Origin: Flavobacteriaceae bacterium D16
GTDB taxonomy: Bacteria; Bacteroidota; Bacteroidia; Flavobacteriales; Flavobacteriaceae
Length of the DNA: 64,000 bases
Assembly (NCBI GenBank): GCA_021295155.1
Contig: JAJTJC010000034.1
Coordinates: 62,001-126,000, forward strand
Reading direction: 5' to 3'
Position numbers and translations under genes: made by a program
Notes under the pieces: generated by a model
The model's input: only the letters and a program-made list of their open reading frames with translations
The model's database searches: none
What the model was told of the DNA's origin: nothing
In this document: positions 17,078 to 26,043 of the stretch, piece after piece
Layout of the letters: each line of letters starts with the position of its first letter
Numbering within the stretch: position 1 is the first letter of the stretch

Positions 17078-19345
17078 TCACTCCTCCCTGCAATAAAGAT
17101 GGTAGTTTATCTGCCCGAAGGATATGTTTTCGTCATTCGGACTCAAGTTACGATTAAAATAAAGTTTATAGCTATTTCCAGCCAATTCAATAAGCATATC
17201 AATAAGTGTTGTATTTTGGAAAACCCCACCACTAAAGGCTAGTACTCTGCTGTTGTGTTTGTCGGCCATTTCAAAAACAAGGCTGGCCAAGGTATACAGG
17301 AAATTGGAGATGATACGTTCCCTTTTCGCACCATCTTTATAGTCGGCATACAAGTTATGCAACAGCTTTTTAGTCGGTATCTTATCGGAGTCTGAAAGCG
17401 AGGCGTAGGACCTACATGCCTTTAAATCGTATTGCCCTACCCAGTTTTCCAGCAAGATGGCTGCTTCTCCTTCGTAGGTGTTGTAATCACAAATCCCGAG
17501 CAGTGAAGCCACAGCATCGAAGAGTCGGCCCACAGAAGAAGTTTTGAGTTTATTCGTTTTCCTTATTGACTCGTAAACTTTCCTTTCCTGCTTTGTGAAT
17601 TTTTGGTTTAGCATTTCCTGCATGGTATCATCAGCTAAAGAAAGCAGGGAAAGTCTGGGTTCACGGGACATTTTATCCCCGGCCAGCCAATCGAAATACT
17701 CCAGATGACCAATGCGATCCATAACCCCATTTTGGTAGCTGAAAAATTCTCCTCCCCAAATATTGCCGTCGTCTCCATAACCGGTTCCGTCCCAGATTAC
17801 CCCCAGAATGGTTTTATCACTATCAAATAATTCATGCTCTCCCAGGACCGAAGCAAAATGCGCCTTATGGTGCTGTATATGCACCAGGTTGGTGCCCAGC
17901 GTTTTACTTAATTCCACACCATACTGGGTGCTCTGGTATTCGGGGTGGGCATCCACCAGGATGTTATCCGGCTTTTGCTCAAAGATTTCCATAAACCGTT
18001 CGGCCGTCTGTGTAAACCTGTTATAGACGTCATAGTGATCCAGGTTGCCCAGATACTGGCTCAGGTATACATAATCGTTTGGCAGAAAACCAATAGTACT
18101 CTTTAAATGCCCCCCCATCGCCAGAATCTTTTTATTTCCGGAATGTTCATTGCCAAAATAATTGGGGGCGTAACCACGAGACCGCCTGAAGATCACCTGC
18201 TGTTCAAACTTACTGCTGAATTTCACTACAGAATCATCCTGGGGGTTAAGAATATGCAAATTGTGATTGACAAAATAATCGGTAACATTTTTAAGGGTAC
18301 TAAAGCATTCCTCATTGTCACTGATAATAGGGGAGCCGTGAAAATTACCACTGGTAGCTACTATGGGCATTGGAATGTTCTCTGCCAGGAGTTGTAATAT
18401 ACCTGTGTAGGGCATCATAATCCCCAACTGGTTCAAGTTGGGAGCCAGTGTATCCAGGGCCAGGTTTCCACGGTAATTTCCTTTGGGTATAATTAGGATA
18501 GGTCGTTCGGTGGATGAAAGTGTTTCAATCTGTTTTTTAGAGAGACTGAGTTCACTGTTAAGAAGCTCAAAATTGGGGTATAGTATAGCGAAGGGTTTGT
18601 TGGGCCTGTTTTTTTTGTCCCTGAGTTTTTGAACAACCGCTTTGTTGGTTGCATCGCAACACAATAGATAACCACTGGTGTTTTTAAGGGCAATGATGGC
18701 TCCATCTTTTAATAAGTCCGCTATTTTTTCGAAAATATCCGTTTGAGTATAAGGCTGTATTGATCCTTTATTATCAGTGAGTTGCATATTTATGCCACAC
18801 TTAGCACAGGAATTGGTTTGGGAATGGAATCTTCTGTCCAGCGGATCTGTATATTCCCTCTGGCAATCGCCACACATGGCAAATTCAACGATACTGGTAT
18901 GGTCCCGTTCGAAAGGGAAAGTGTTGGTAATGGCCCATCTCGGCCCACAATTGACGCAGGTAGTAAAGGGATAATAGTAGCGACGGTTATCGGGATCCCT
19001 GATCTCATTAGCACAATCGGGGCATATGGCAAAGTCCGGTGTAAGTTGCAGATTAAGCCTGCTTCCTTTCCGGGAAAGGATTATTTGGAAGTCTTCATGA
19101 TCCTGAAGCGCTATTTCCCGTGCAAAATGAGTGTTTATTCGGGAGACTTTGGGTGGATGTTCAATCAACTGTCGGATAAAGGCACGGATACGCTTCTCCT
19201 GGCCCGTCAAATAGATAATTACCCCTTCTTCATTATTGGATACCGTACCGTTCAGACCCAATTTTTTAGCTAATACGTACACGTGAGGTCGGAAACCAAC
19301 GCCCTGTACTTGCCCGGTGATTACTACTTTATACGATTTGATCAT
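17078..19345 (-). CDS. hypF: Carbamoyltransferase HypF
   Basis: 755 residues, full length. HypF makes carbamoyl-AMP from carbamoyl phosphate and transfers the group to HypE. Domains in order are an acylphosphatase-like domain ([20 protein letters not shown], residues ~10-90) and paired zinc fingers. The fingers run from [11 protein letters not shown] through CVNCGPR and [11 protein letters not shown] to CAKCG, about 110-185. A YrdC-like domain (~200-370) and the Kae1-like carbamoyltransferase domain ([33 protein letters not shown] and [11 protein letters not shown]) follow. It lies between the hydrogenase protease and hypD. Confidence 0.97.
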   Translation of the reverse strand: MIKSYKVVITGQVQGVGFRPHVYVLAKKLGLNGTVSNNEEGVIIYLTGQEKRIRAFIRQLIEHPPKVSRINTHFAREIALQDHEDFQIILSRKGSRLNLQLTPDFAICPDCANEIRDPDNRRYYYPFTTCVNCGPRWAITNTFPFERDHTSIVEFAMCGDCQREYTDPLDRRFHSQTNSCAKCGINMQLTDNKGSIQPYTQTDIFEKIADLLKDGAIIALKNTSGYLLCCDATNKAVVQKLRDKKNRPNKPFAILYPNFELLNSELSLSKKQIETLSSTERPILIIPKGNYRGNLALDTLAPNLNQLGIMMPYTGILQLLAENIPMPIVATSGNFHGSPIISDNEECFSTLKNVTDYFVNHNLHILNPQDDSVVKFSSKFEQQVIFRRSRGYAPNYFGNEHSGNKKILAMGGHLKSTIGFLPNDYVYLSQYLGNLDHYDVYNRFTQTAERFMEIFEQKPDNILVDAHPEYQSTQYGVELSKTLGTNLVHIQHHKAHFASVLGEHELFDSDKTILGVIWDGTGYGDDGNIWGGEFFSYQNGVMDRIGHLEYFDWLAGDKMSREPRLSLLSLADDTMQEMLNQKFTKQERKVYESIRKTNKLKTSSVGRLFDAVASLLGICDYNTYEGEAAILLENWVGQYDLKACRSYASLSDSDKIPTKKLLHNLYADYKDGAKRERIISNFLYTLASLVFEMADKHNSRVLAFSGGVFQNTTLIDMLIELAGNSYKLYFNRNLSPNDENISFGQINYHLYCREE

Positions 19346-19383
19346 CTTAAAATCCGCATGGGAAGCAGGTCAATTTAAGAAAA

Positions 19384-19917
19384 TCAGGAATGAAGCTCTT
19401 GTGTCAGTTGAATTATTTTATCTATGGCCTTCGGTATTGAAGCTTTAACAGCTTCTGAAAGTTCCAGTGTCATGGGTTTCATTTCGGCAATGGAAATGGT
19501 CATCAGGTGTATATCCGGGACCTGGTCCATTAAATAAACGGCCTCAACCATATCTTTTAAGCCCACATCATGAACGCTGAGTGCTGAGGGAAAATCCGAG
19601 GCAAATCGGGGTTTTATAAGGCTTAGGGTACCCGGGGATTTTCCATCCATGGTTGCGTCTACAAAGACGATAGTCGGATAGGATTCAAAACACCCCAGCA
19701 GGGTGAAGCCACCGGTACCACCGTCCAGGATATCAACATTGTCTGGCAGGTCCAGTTTGGCCATTTCCTGGATGATGTGCACGCCAATGCCTTCATCGCC
19801 CATCAGATAATTACCCACCCCCATAACCAGGATACTTTCTGATTTGTCTTTCTCGAAGAAAAACGAATCACTGCTTATGGCAATGGGGGAGGGATTACTG
19901 TCTTTATATCTGCTCAT
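19384..19917 (-). CDS. hyaD: Hydrogenase maturation endopeptidase for the uptake hydrogenase (HyaD/HupD type)
   Basis: About 177 residues from the ATG at 19917, which overlaps the cytochrome b stop by 14 bases; a longer reading starts at 19956. HybD/HyaD-type nickel-dependent proteases trim the large-subunit C-terminus after NiFe insertion. The signature VMGVGNYLMGDEGIGVHII is present. The three metal-sensing ligands expected in the family are visible as the Glu in DEGIG, the Asp in FVDATMDGK and the His in LSVHDVGLKDM. Its substrate is presumably HyaB, encoded two genes upstream. The N-terminal ~25 residues are extra and low-complexity. Confidence 0.92.
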   Translation of the reverse strand: MSRYKDSNPSPIAISSDSFFFEKDKSESILVMGVGNYLMGDEGIGVHIIQEMAKLDLPDNVDILDGGTGGFTLLGCFESYPTIVFVDATMDGKSPGTLSLIKPRFASDFPSALSVHDVGLKDMVEAVYLMDQVPDIHLMTISIAEMKPMTLELSEAVKASIPKAIDKIIQLTQELHS

Positions 19918-20620
19918 CGCTCTCGAATCGTTCTTTACGGACAAATTTATAACCACTTACCATCGCTGAGGTTTCACCCCGGCCTTCCAGCCAGTCGTGA
20001 TACATTACCAGATACACATGTATCAGGGTAAACAGGATGAACAACCAGGTTGCTATATGATGAATCTGTCTGGTAGGCATATCCCCTCCCAGGAACTCAG
20101 GCACCCAGGCAAAAAGTTGAGGTAACCACCATCCTGAGGTTGCGGCATACAATCCAAAGCCGGTAAATATTTGTATGATGATGAGTACGAAAAGGGCCAG
20201 ATAAGAAAGGGAGGCCAAATAATTATGGCCCACGCTAATGTTCTTTAATACCTCCTTCTCTTCATTACGCAGAAGGACATCAATTTTCAGAACATGCTTA
20301 ATATTCTCCCATGCTCTTTTGTCGAAGGGAAAGAACCTTCGCCAGTTAGCGTAATAATTTCCTTTAAAAGCCCAGTAAATGCGCACTATTGTGCTGAGGA
20401 GGAATACGTATGCGGTGATAAAATGTATTGCCCTTACGGTTCCAAACCAGTAGAGGTCACTTGCTTCTGCCTGAGACATAATGGCCGGCGGGTCTGCTAT
20501 AATAAACCCGGTTACGGCCAGAACAAATATGGACAGGGCGTTGATCCAATGGGTAAAACGGACCGGTAATTCCCAGACCAGTACCCTCTTAAAATCATAG
20601 GTTTTTGCTGTAGTTTCCAT
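19904..20620 (-). CDS. hyaC: Hydrogenase cytochrome b subunit (HyaC/HupC)
   Basis: 238 residues with four to five membrane helices, the di-haem b subunit linking periplasmic HyaAB to the quinone pool. Candidate haem ligands are His in RFTHWINALSIFVLAVTGF, RAIHFITAYVFLLSTIVRIYW, HHIATWLFILF and LIHVYLVMYHDW. The length and HWIN/HVYLVMYHDWLEGRG patterns match the HyaC family. It starts 10 bases after hyaB. The amphipathic loop after the second helix is longer than the E. coli equivalent appears to be. Confidence 0.93.
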   Translation of the reverse strand: METTAKTYDFKRVLVWELPVRFTHWINALSIFVLAVTGFIIADPPAIMSQAEASDLYWFGTVRAIHFITAYVFLLSTIVRIYWAFKGNYYANWRRFFPFDKRAWENIKHVLKIDVLLRNEEKEVLKNISVGHNYLASLSYLALFVLIIIQIFTGFGLYAATSGWWLPQLFAWVPEFLGGDMPTRQIHHIATWLFILFTLIHVYLVMYHDWLEGRGETSAMVSGYKFVRKERFESDEQI

Positions 20621-20630
20621 ACTATTCCTG

Positions 20631-22358
20631 TTAACAGCTATTCATATTGGTTACCCTGGACACATGCTTACCGTGTTCATCATATAAGTGTACGGCACAA
20701 GCCAGGCAAGGATCGAAAGAGTGCACCGTTCTGATAATTTCCAGAGGTAGCTCAGGATCTTCCACAGGGGTGTCCATCAGGCAGGCCTCATAGGCAGACA
20801 TCTGTCCTTCCGGACCTCTGGGGGAGGCGTTCCAGGTAGTGGGTACTACCTGCTGGTAATTTTCAGTTTTACCATCCTTAATTTTGATCCAGTGGGCCAG
20901 GCTTCCGCGCGGGGCTTCGGTAAAACCAATTCCCTTGGCTTCAGCGGGCCATTTTTCTGGTTCCCACAAATCCGTATTGGCCATTCTTCTGTCACCATTT
21001 TTGATATTGGTGAGCAACTGCTCATAGAATTCTAACGTCCAGTTTGCAACCAATTGTGTTTCTAGCGCCCTGGCTGCTGTACGGCCAAGTGTAGAGAACA
21101 GTGCTTCAACCGGTACATCTAAATGACTCAAAACTCCATTGACTGCATTTTGAATTTCTTCATTTCCTCGGGCATAACCCACCAATAATCTAGCTAGTGG
21201 TCCTACCTCCATGGGTTTGCCCTGCCATCTTGGGGTTTTAACGAAGCTGTATTTCTGTGAAACATCCAGATGCTCAAACGGAGGTTTAGGCCCGGAATAT
21301 TTGATATTGGTTTCACCATCCCATGGATGTCTTCCGGTAGTTTCACCTTCTTCATAGTTATCGTACCAGGAATTATTGACAAATTCTTCAATGTCACCAT
21401 TGCGGTGATCCACATCGTAGACTTTAGATAAATCCCTGTTTAGGATAACCCCTTGCTGGAATTTAAAACTACTAGGATCTCCGTAACCATTTGTTGGGAA
21501 ATCGCCATAAGACATATAATTACCATGTCCTTTTCCGATAAAGCCCCAATCTTTGTAATAGGGCGCTACAGCCAGTACATCTGGAATATAGACCTGGTTG
21601 ATGAAATCCCGGCCCTGTTTCAGTAATTTACCCACATGAGCCAGTCGTTCTGCATTGAGACCACCCATACTATCTTCATTAATCGCACAGGCCATTCCTC
21701 CTACAAGGTAGTTGGGATGGGGGTTTTTACCACCAAAAATAGTATGCACCTTAACAATTTCCTTTTGCCATTCCAGCGCTTCCAGGTAATGGGCTACACC
21801 TAGCAGGTTGATCTCTGCTGGTAATTTCATTTGGGGATGTCCCCAATAGCCATTGGCGAAAATCCCAAGTTGTCCGGAATCGACAAACTTTTGGAGTCGC
21901 TTTTGCACGTCGCTGAAATAACCCGGTGAACTCTTAGGCCAGTTGGAAATACTTTGAGCGATACGAGAGGTTTCTGCAGGATCCGCGCTAAGTGAACTTA
22001 CCACATCTACCCAATCCAGGGCATGCAGGTGATAGAAATGTACAGCATGATCATGCATATACAAGGTACCTTCCATAATGTTACGTACCATTTCCGCATT
22101 TGGGGGTATGGCAATACCCAGAGCATCTTCCACTGCTCGAACTGAGGCTATGGCATGTACGGTGGTACATACCCCGCAGGTTCGCTGAGCAAAGGCCCAG
22201 ACATCCCTTGGGTCCCTGCCTTTTACTATATTCTCAATTCCCCGTACCATGGTACTGGAACTGTACGCATCCACTATTTTACCGTCTTTGATTTCGGCTT
22301 CTATTCTTAAATGACCTTCTATTCTGGTAACGGGGTCAACTACTATTCTGTTAGCCAT
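20631..22358 (-). CDS. hyaB: Uptake [NiFe] hydrogenase large subunit (group 1d-like)
   Basis: 575 residues. The NiFe ligands are visible as RTCGVCT (Cys ~61 and 64, L1) and DPCLACAVH (Cys ~551 and 554, L2). An 18-residue C-terminal extension after the L2 His should be removed by the HyaD-type protease. The N-terminus VVDPVTRIEGHLRIE is the family signature. It catalyses H2 oxidation in the periplasm together with HyaA and is exported with HyaA by the Tat pathway. It is encoded 12 bases after hyaA. Membership in the oxygen-tolerant group 1d is inferred from the small-subunit cysteines; the group call would be settled by phylogeny. Confidence 0.97.
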   Translation of the reverse strand: MANRIVVDPVTRIEGHLRIEAEIKDGKIVDAYSSSTMVRGIENIVKGRDPRDVWAFAQRTCGVCTTVHAIASVRAVEDALGIAIPPNAEMVRNIMEGTLYMHDHAVHFYHLHALDWVDVVSSLSADPAETSRIAQSISNWPKSSPGYFSDVQKRLQKFVDSGQLGIFANGYWGHPQMKLPAEINLLGVAHYLEALEWQKEIVKVHTIFGGKNPHPNYLVGGMACAINEDSMGGLNAERLAHVGKLLKQGRDFINQVYIPDVLAVAPYYKDWGFIGKGHGNYMSYGDFPTNGYGDPSSFKFQQGVILNRDLSKVYDVDHRNGDIEEFVNNSWYDNYEEGETTGRHPWDGETNIKYSGPKPPFEHLDVSQKYSFVKTPRWQGKPMEVGPLARLLVGYARGNEEIQNAVNGVLSHLDVPVEALFSTLGRTAARALETQLVANWTLEFYEQLLTNIKNGDRRMANTDLWEPEKWPAEAKGIGFTEAPRGSLAHWIKIKDGKTENYQQVVPTTWNASPRGPEGQMSAYEACLMDTPVEDPELPLEIIRTVHSFDPCLACAVHLYDEHGKHVSRVTNMNSC

Positions 22359-22370
22359 GATTCGTTATTT

Positions 22371-23504
22371 TCAATTATTTTTTTCGAGTTTTTCCTCGTT
22401 GACAATACCCCTTTTATAGCGGTCTTTAAGTTCTTTGCGTTTCGCAATATTCGCAGCGATAGCATGAGCGGTAATTCCCGTGGCCACGGCTCCAGCTGCA
22501 ACTTTACCTACGGTATCGGCGGTACCTTCTATCGAGAATCCCGGGATGTTGGTCTGTCGTTCATAGAATGGCCCGTTATCCCAGAAATTGGCTTCACTGC
22601 AACCGATACATCCGTGACCGGATTGGATGGGGAAGCTTACTCCATTATTCCACCTCATACTACCGCATGCATTGTAGGTGCTTGGACCTTTACATCCAAC
22701 CTTGTACAGGCAATATCCTTCCTTGGCGTTGTCGTCATCAAAAGTCTCCGCAAACAGTCCGGCATCGAAGTAAGGTCGTCTGTAACAGGTATCGTGTACC
22801 CGTTTTCCATAAAAGGCCTTGGGCCTGCCACTGCGATCCAGTTCAGGTAATCTGCCGAAGGTTACATAATGAACAATCAAAGCAGCCATGGCTTCTCCTA
22901 TAGGCGGACAGCCGGGCATTTGCACAATGGGCTTATCCTTAATTATTTTGTGAATTGGTGTCGCATCAGTTGGGTTAGGTTTGGCTCCCTGGACACAACC
23001 GTTGCAGGCACAGCTTCCCCAGGCAATAATGGCCTTAGCACCTGCCGCTGCTTCCTTGAGATGATCCAAGGCTGTCCTACCTGCTATGGTGCAGTAAACA
23101 CCGTCTGCTCCCATAGGCACAGAACCTTCAACACAGAGGATATAATTTCCATAGTGTTTTTCCATAGTGTCGTGCTTGGCGGCTTCAGCCTGATGTCCGG
23201 AGGCAGCCATTAGTGTTTCCGTGTAATCCAGTGAAATGTTTTCCAGGATGATGTCTGCCACGATTGGGTGGTCAGAGCGAATAAAACTTTCGCTGCAACA
23301 GGTGCATTCCTGATAATGCTCCCAAATGATTGGCAAGCGATACTTGGTCTCTAATGATTTTGCTACCTGGCCTATCATAGAATGTTCTAATCCCATATAG
23401 GCAGAAATAAAGGCGGCAAATTTCATGAAGTCCCGTCTATTGTATCCATGACGGATAATACTTTCGTAATAAGTTTCCCTATTGGTTTTTACTAGCTTTC
23501 CCAT
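22371..23504 (-). CDS. hyaA: Uptake [NiFe] hydrogenase small subunit with supernumerary proximal-cluster cysteines
   Basis: 377 residues. A Tat motif (NRRDFMKFAAF, ~22-32) leads into the mature subunit. A C-terminal hydrophobic helix (GKVAAGAVATGITAHAIAAN) anchors it next to HyaC. The proximal-cluster region reads ECTCCSES (Cys 67, 69, 70), WGSCACNGC (Cys 165, 167, 170) and PGCPP (Cys 199). Six of these correspond to the ligands of the [4Fe-3S] cluster of oxygen-tolerant membrane-bound hydrogenases; Cys167 is an additional one. Medial and distal cluster motifs (HDTCYRRPYFDAG, GCKGPSTYNACG, GHGCIGC) are present. It is the first gene of a seven-gene operon with a predicted Crp/Fnr-type promoter. 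Confidence 0.97.
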   Translation of the reverse strand: MGKLVKTNRETYYESIIRHGYNRRDFMKFAAFISAYMGLEHSMIGQVAKSLETKYRLPIIWEHYQECTCCSESFIRSDHPIVADIILENISLDYTETLMAASGHQAEAAKHDTMEKHYGNYILCVEGSVPMGADGVYCTIAGRTALDHLKEAAAGAKAIIAWGSCACNGCVQGAKPNPTDATPIHKIIKDKPIVQMPGCPPIGEAMAALIVHYVTFGRLPELDRSGRPKAFYGKRVHDTCYRRPYFDAGLFAETFDDDNAKEGYCLYKVGCKGPSTYNACGSMRWNNGVSFPIQSGHGCIGCSEANFWDNGPFYERQTNIPGFSIEGTADTVGKVAAGAVATGITAHAIAANIAKRKELKDRYKRGIVNEEKLEKNN

Positions 23505-23574
23505 GAATGATTTGCTATGTTGGAGAGGTTTAATTGTATATATCTGAAATTCAACAGATTAAAAAAAGGTCCCT

Positions 23575-23618
23575 TAAATGTCAAAAAGATTAGGCAGGAA
23601 GGCTATGATAAATGTCAT
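23575..23618 (-). promoter_or_regulatory. Predicted Crp/Fnr-type site B in the hyaA-hypA divergent promoter region
   Basis: On the minus strand: ATGAC-ATTT-ATCAT (23618-23605), 22 bases, then GACATTTA (23582-23575), a weak four-of-six match to TAnnTTTG. The asymmetric orientation (ATGAC distal, ATCAT proximal) is the same as at the other three sites when read towards hyaA. In the opposite direction TAAATAGG at 23641-23648 sits at the same spacing, so the site may also serve hypA. Confidence 0.6.
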
Positions 23619-23705
23619 ATTTTAATATTTAAAATTGTTTTAAATAGGGGAGCATTACGGAGTATATCATAAAAGGACAAGCCCCGTCTAAACCATCAGT
23701 ACAAT

Positions 23706-24047
23706 ATGCACGAAATGTCTATCGCCCTGAGCATTGTCAAGATAGCCGAGGAGGAAGCCAGGAAAGCAAAGGTTACTCAATTCGCAGCCATTGATCTGGA
23801 GATAGGCACCCTGGCCGGAATTGAATTTGATGCCCTTGATTTTGTATGGGAGGCCGCTGTGCAAAAGACAGTTTTGGAGAAGGCAGAAAAACGTATTATT
23901 AAAATTCCGGGAAAAGCAAATTGTTCAGATTGCGGGCAAGAATTTACCCTTTCATTTGTCTATGATAATTGTCCGTCCTGCGGGAGTTACCTGAAGCATA
24001 TTGTGCAGGGAAAAGAACTCCGGGTGAAAAGTCTGGAATTGGAATAG
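23706..24047 (+). CDS. hypA: Nickel-insertion protein HypA
   Basis: 113 residues. HypA delivers nickel to the hydrogenase large-subunit precursor together with HypB. The N-terminal nickel-binding MHEMSIA motif and the zinc-binding pair of CxxC motifs (CSDCGQEF and CPSCGSYL) are intact. The N-terminal amine and His2 follow directly from the ATG, confirming the start. It is separated from hoxEF by 174 bases that contain a probable terminator and a separate promoter, so it may be transcribed alone. Confidence 0.95.
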   Translation: MHEMSIALSIVKIAEEEARKAKVTQFAAIDLEIGTLAGIEFDALDFVWEAAVQKTVLEKAEKRIIKIPGKANCSDCGQEFTLSFVYDNCPSCGSYLKHIVQGKELRVKSLELE

Positions 24048-24062
24048 ATCGCTCATTCTACC

Positions 24063-24083
24063 ACCAAGTTTTACTGGTTTTTT
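24063..24083 (+). terminator. Possible weak terminator after hypA
   Basis: A short stem (ACC-AGT with one bulged A, paired to ACT-GGT) is followed by six T residues. It lies 16 bases after the hypA stop and before the next predicted promoter. Confidence 0.45.
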
Positions 24084-24154
24084 CCCAGGCATAATTCTCC
24101 CCGATTCCGATGTAAGATTTTCCTAAATAAATTGGTTAAAATAGTCTTGAAACT

Positions 24155-24198
24155 ATGACAGATATCATAGATTTTTCCCTTTTTCCATGCTAATTTTC
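24155..24198 (+). promoter_or_regulatory. Predicted Crp/Fnr-type class II promoter, site C (hox operon)
   Basis: ATGAC-AGAT-ATCAT (24155-24168), then 22 bases, then TAATTTTC (24191-24198), a five-of-six match to TAnnTTTG. The predicted transcription start near 24203 would leave a leader of about 20 bases before the hoxEF ATG. Confidence 0.7.
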
Positions 24199-24221
24199 TT
24201 GCCAACAAAAATTAGGGATAT

Positions 24222-26042
24222 ATGGAAGCAGTAACTGCAATTGATCGAAGCAAATTATTGGATGTCATTTGGGGTATACAGCGCAAAAAAAGGTATATCA
24301 GTCATGACGATATTAGCAAGATTGCCCAGGAGTTCAACATGTCCAGGATGGAACTGGAAGGGGTGATTACTTTTTATCACTTTTTCTCCAGGGAACACCG
24401 TGGAAAATTCACCATTTACCTCAATGATTCTATCATTGCTGAGCATTCCGGCAGACCAGAGGTTCTTAACGCTTTTGAGGAAGCTCTGGGAATTAAACTC
24501 GGGCGGGTTACTGAAGATAAAAATTTTGGATTGTTCAAGACACCTTGTATCGGGTTAAGCGACCAGGAGCCTTCCTGCCTGATTAATTTTAGACCATTTA
24601 CCAACCTAAACCGTGAAAAGGTTTTTGATATCGTTTCCAGTCTAAAATCTGGAAAAAAGCCCTGGGAAATCTGCGACACCCCCAAAAGTAAAATTAAGTA
24701 TACACCTGCACCGGACAGGACGGTATTTTTTAAACCCTATGAGCAGTTTACTTCGCTGTCGTCTTTAAATGCACACAGTCCTGAAGAGATCATCACCCTT
24801 GTCAAGCAGTCAAAACTTACCGGGCGTGGAGGTGCCTTCTTCCCCACTGGATTAAAATGGGAATTCTGCAGGAATAACGAAGCAGACATCAAATATATTA
24901 TTTGCAACGCCGATGAAGGGGAACCAGGCACCTATAAAGACCGTGTTTTATTGGAGGAGCATCCGGAATTAGTAATTGAAGGTATGATCTTCGCAGCCTA
25001 TGCTGTTGGTGCCTCTAAAGGGGCAATTTATCTTAGGGCGGAGTACACCTATTTGAAAGACCGACTGGAAGAACTCCTGACTGAATATCGAGCAAAAGGA
25101 TTTCTGGGCAAAAACATAAGAGCCAAGACGCCTTTTAATTTTGACATGTACATTCAGTTAGGTGCTGGTGCATACGTCTGCGGCGAGGAAACCGCGCTTA
25201 TCCATTCCATGGAAGGAAAGAGAGGGGAACCAGGCACACGGGAATATTTTCCCGTAGAACGGGGATTCAATGGAAAGCCAACCATAGTGAACAATGTAGA
25301 AACTCTGGCTACCGTCCCACGAATTCTGGAAATGGGGATCGACAAGTATTTAACTCTGGGTACCCCTGCTACTCCGGGAACAAAGCTGTTCAGTGTATCC
25401 GGGGACTGTGAAAAACCCGGCATGTACGAAATAGAGTGGGGTATGAAACTGAGGGATTTTTTAGAACTCGTCGGAGCTAAGGACCCACAGTTCATTTTGT
25501 TTAATGGGTTTGCTGGCGAATGCCTGTCTGAGGCCGATTTTGAGCGGGAAATATCTGCAGAAAACCTGCTTGCTGAACACGTGCAGTTTGAATTCACGGA
25601 CCCGAATGAATACGCTCGCAAAATGAGCGGAATAGGACTTCGGAGCGGCGGGGCATTTATGGTATTCAATAAAGAAAGGGATCTGATCAAGGTGCTAAAA
25701 AATGTGGCCGACTTTTTCGTAGCGGAATCATGCGGTATCTGCGTTCCCTGCAGGACGGGCAACTTTTTGCTAAACAAGAAGATTGATAAACTCCTTCTGG
25801 GCCATGCAGAAACAAAAGACCTTGAGGATGTAAAACAATGGAGCAACATTATAAAAGTAACCAGCAGGTGTGGTCTGGGTAAGATGTCTTCTACAGCTTT
25901 AAACCACGCCATTCTCAAGTTCCCGGATGTTTTTGAGAGGCACCTTTCTGAGAATACAGATTTCAATAAGGCTTTCAATCTCAAGGAGGCTACGGCAGAT
26001 TACGATAGAATTATTAACGAAATGACCTCGGACTATGAATAA
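24222..26042 (+). CDS. hoxF: NAD-reducing hydrogenase diaphorase subunit HoxF (NuoE-NuoF fusion)
   Basis: 606 residues. The N-terminal ~150 residues are NuoE-like and the rest NuoF-like. This is the NAD- and FMN-binding diaphorase subunit of soluble bidirectional hydrogenases, which exchanges electrons between NAD(H) and the FeS chain. NuoF motifs are the FMN/NADH loop GRGGAFFPTGLKW, CNADEGEPGTYKDR, GAGAYVCGEETALIHSMEG and IVNNVETLATVP. The [4Fe-4S] motif is ESCGICVPCRTGNF, with its fourth Cys in SRCGLGKMS. In the NuoE-like part the first cysteine pair is absent (YLNDSIIAEHSG) and the second reads CIGLSDQ, so the usual [2Fe-2S] ligand set looks incomplete. It is the first gene of the hox operon. 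Confidence 0.93.
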   Translation: MEAVTAIDRSKLLDVIWGIQRKKRYISHDDISKIAQEFNMSRMELEGVITFYHFFSREHRGKFTIYLNDSIIAEHSGRPEVLNAFEEALGIKLGRVTEDKNFGLFKTPCIGLSDQEPSCLINFRPFTNLNREKVFDIVSSLKSGKKPWEICDTPKSKIKYTPAPDRTVFFKPYEQFTSLSSLNAHSPEEIITLVKQSKLTGRGGAFFPTGLKWEFCRNNEADIKYIICNADEGEPGTYKDRVLLEEHPELVIEGMIFAAYAVGASKGAIYLRAEYTYLKDRLEELLTEYRAKGFLGKNIRAKTPFNFDMYIQLGAGAYVCGEETALIHSMEGKRGEPGTREYFPVERGFNGKPTIVNNVETLATVPRILEMGIDKYLTLGTPATPGTKLFSVSGDCEKPGMYEIEWGMKLRDFLELVGAKDPQFILFNGFAGECLSEADFEREISAENLLAEHVQFEFTDPNEYARKMSGIGLRSGGAFMVFNKERDLIKVLKNVADFFVAESCGICVPCRTGNFLLNKKIDKLLLGHAETKDLEDVKQWSNIIKVTSRCGLGKMSSTALNHAILKFPDVFERHLSENTDFNKAFNLKEATADYDRIINEMTSDYE

Positions 26043-26043
26043 T

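Noticed and set aside
23641-23648. TAAATAGG as the hypA -7 element under the same palindrome
   Set aside because: Right spacing but only four of six consensus positions and the palindrome is oriented towards hyaA; kept only as a possibility.
25154-25984. 276-codon minus-strand frame inside hoxF
   Set aside because: Antisense to NuoF motifs; composition follows from the hoxF codons.
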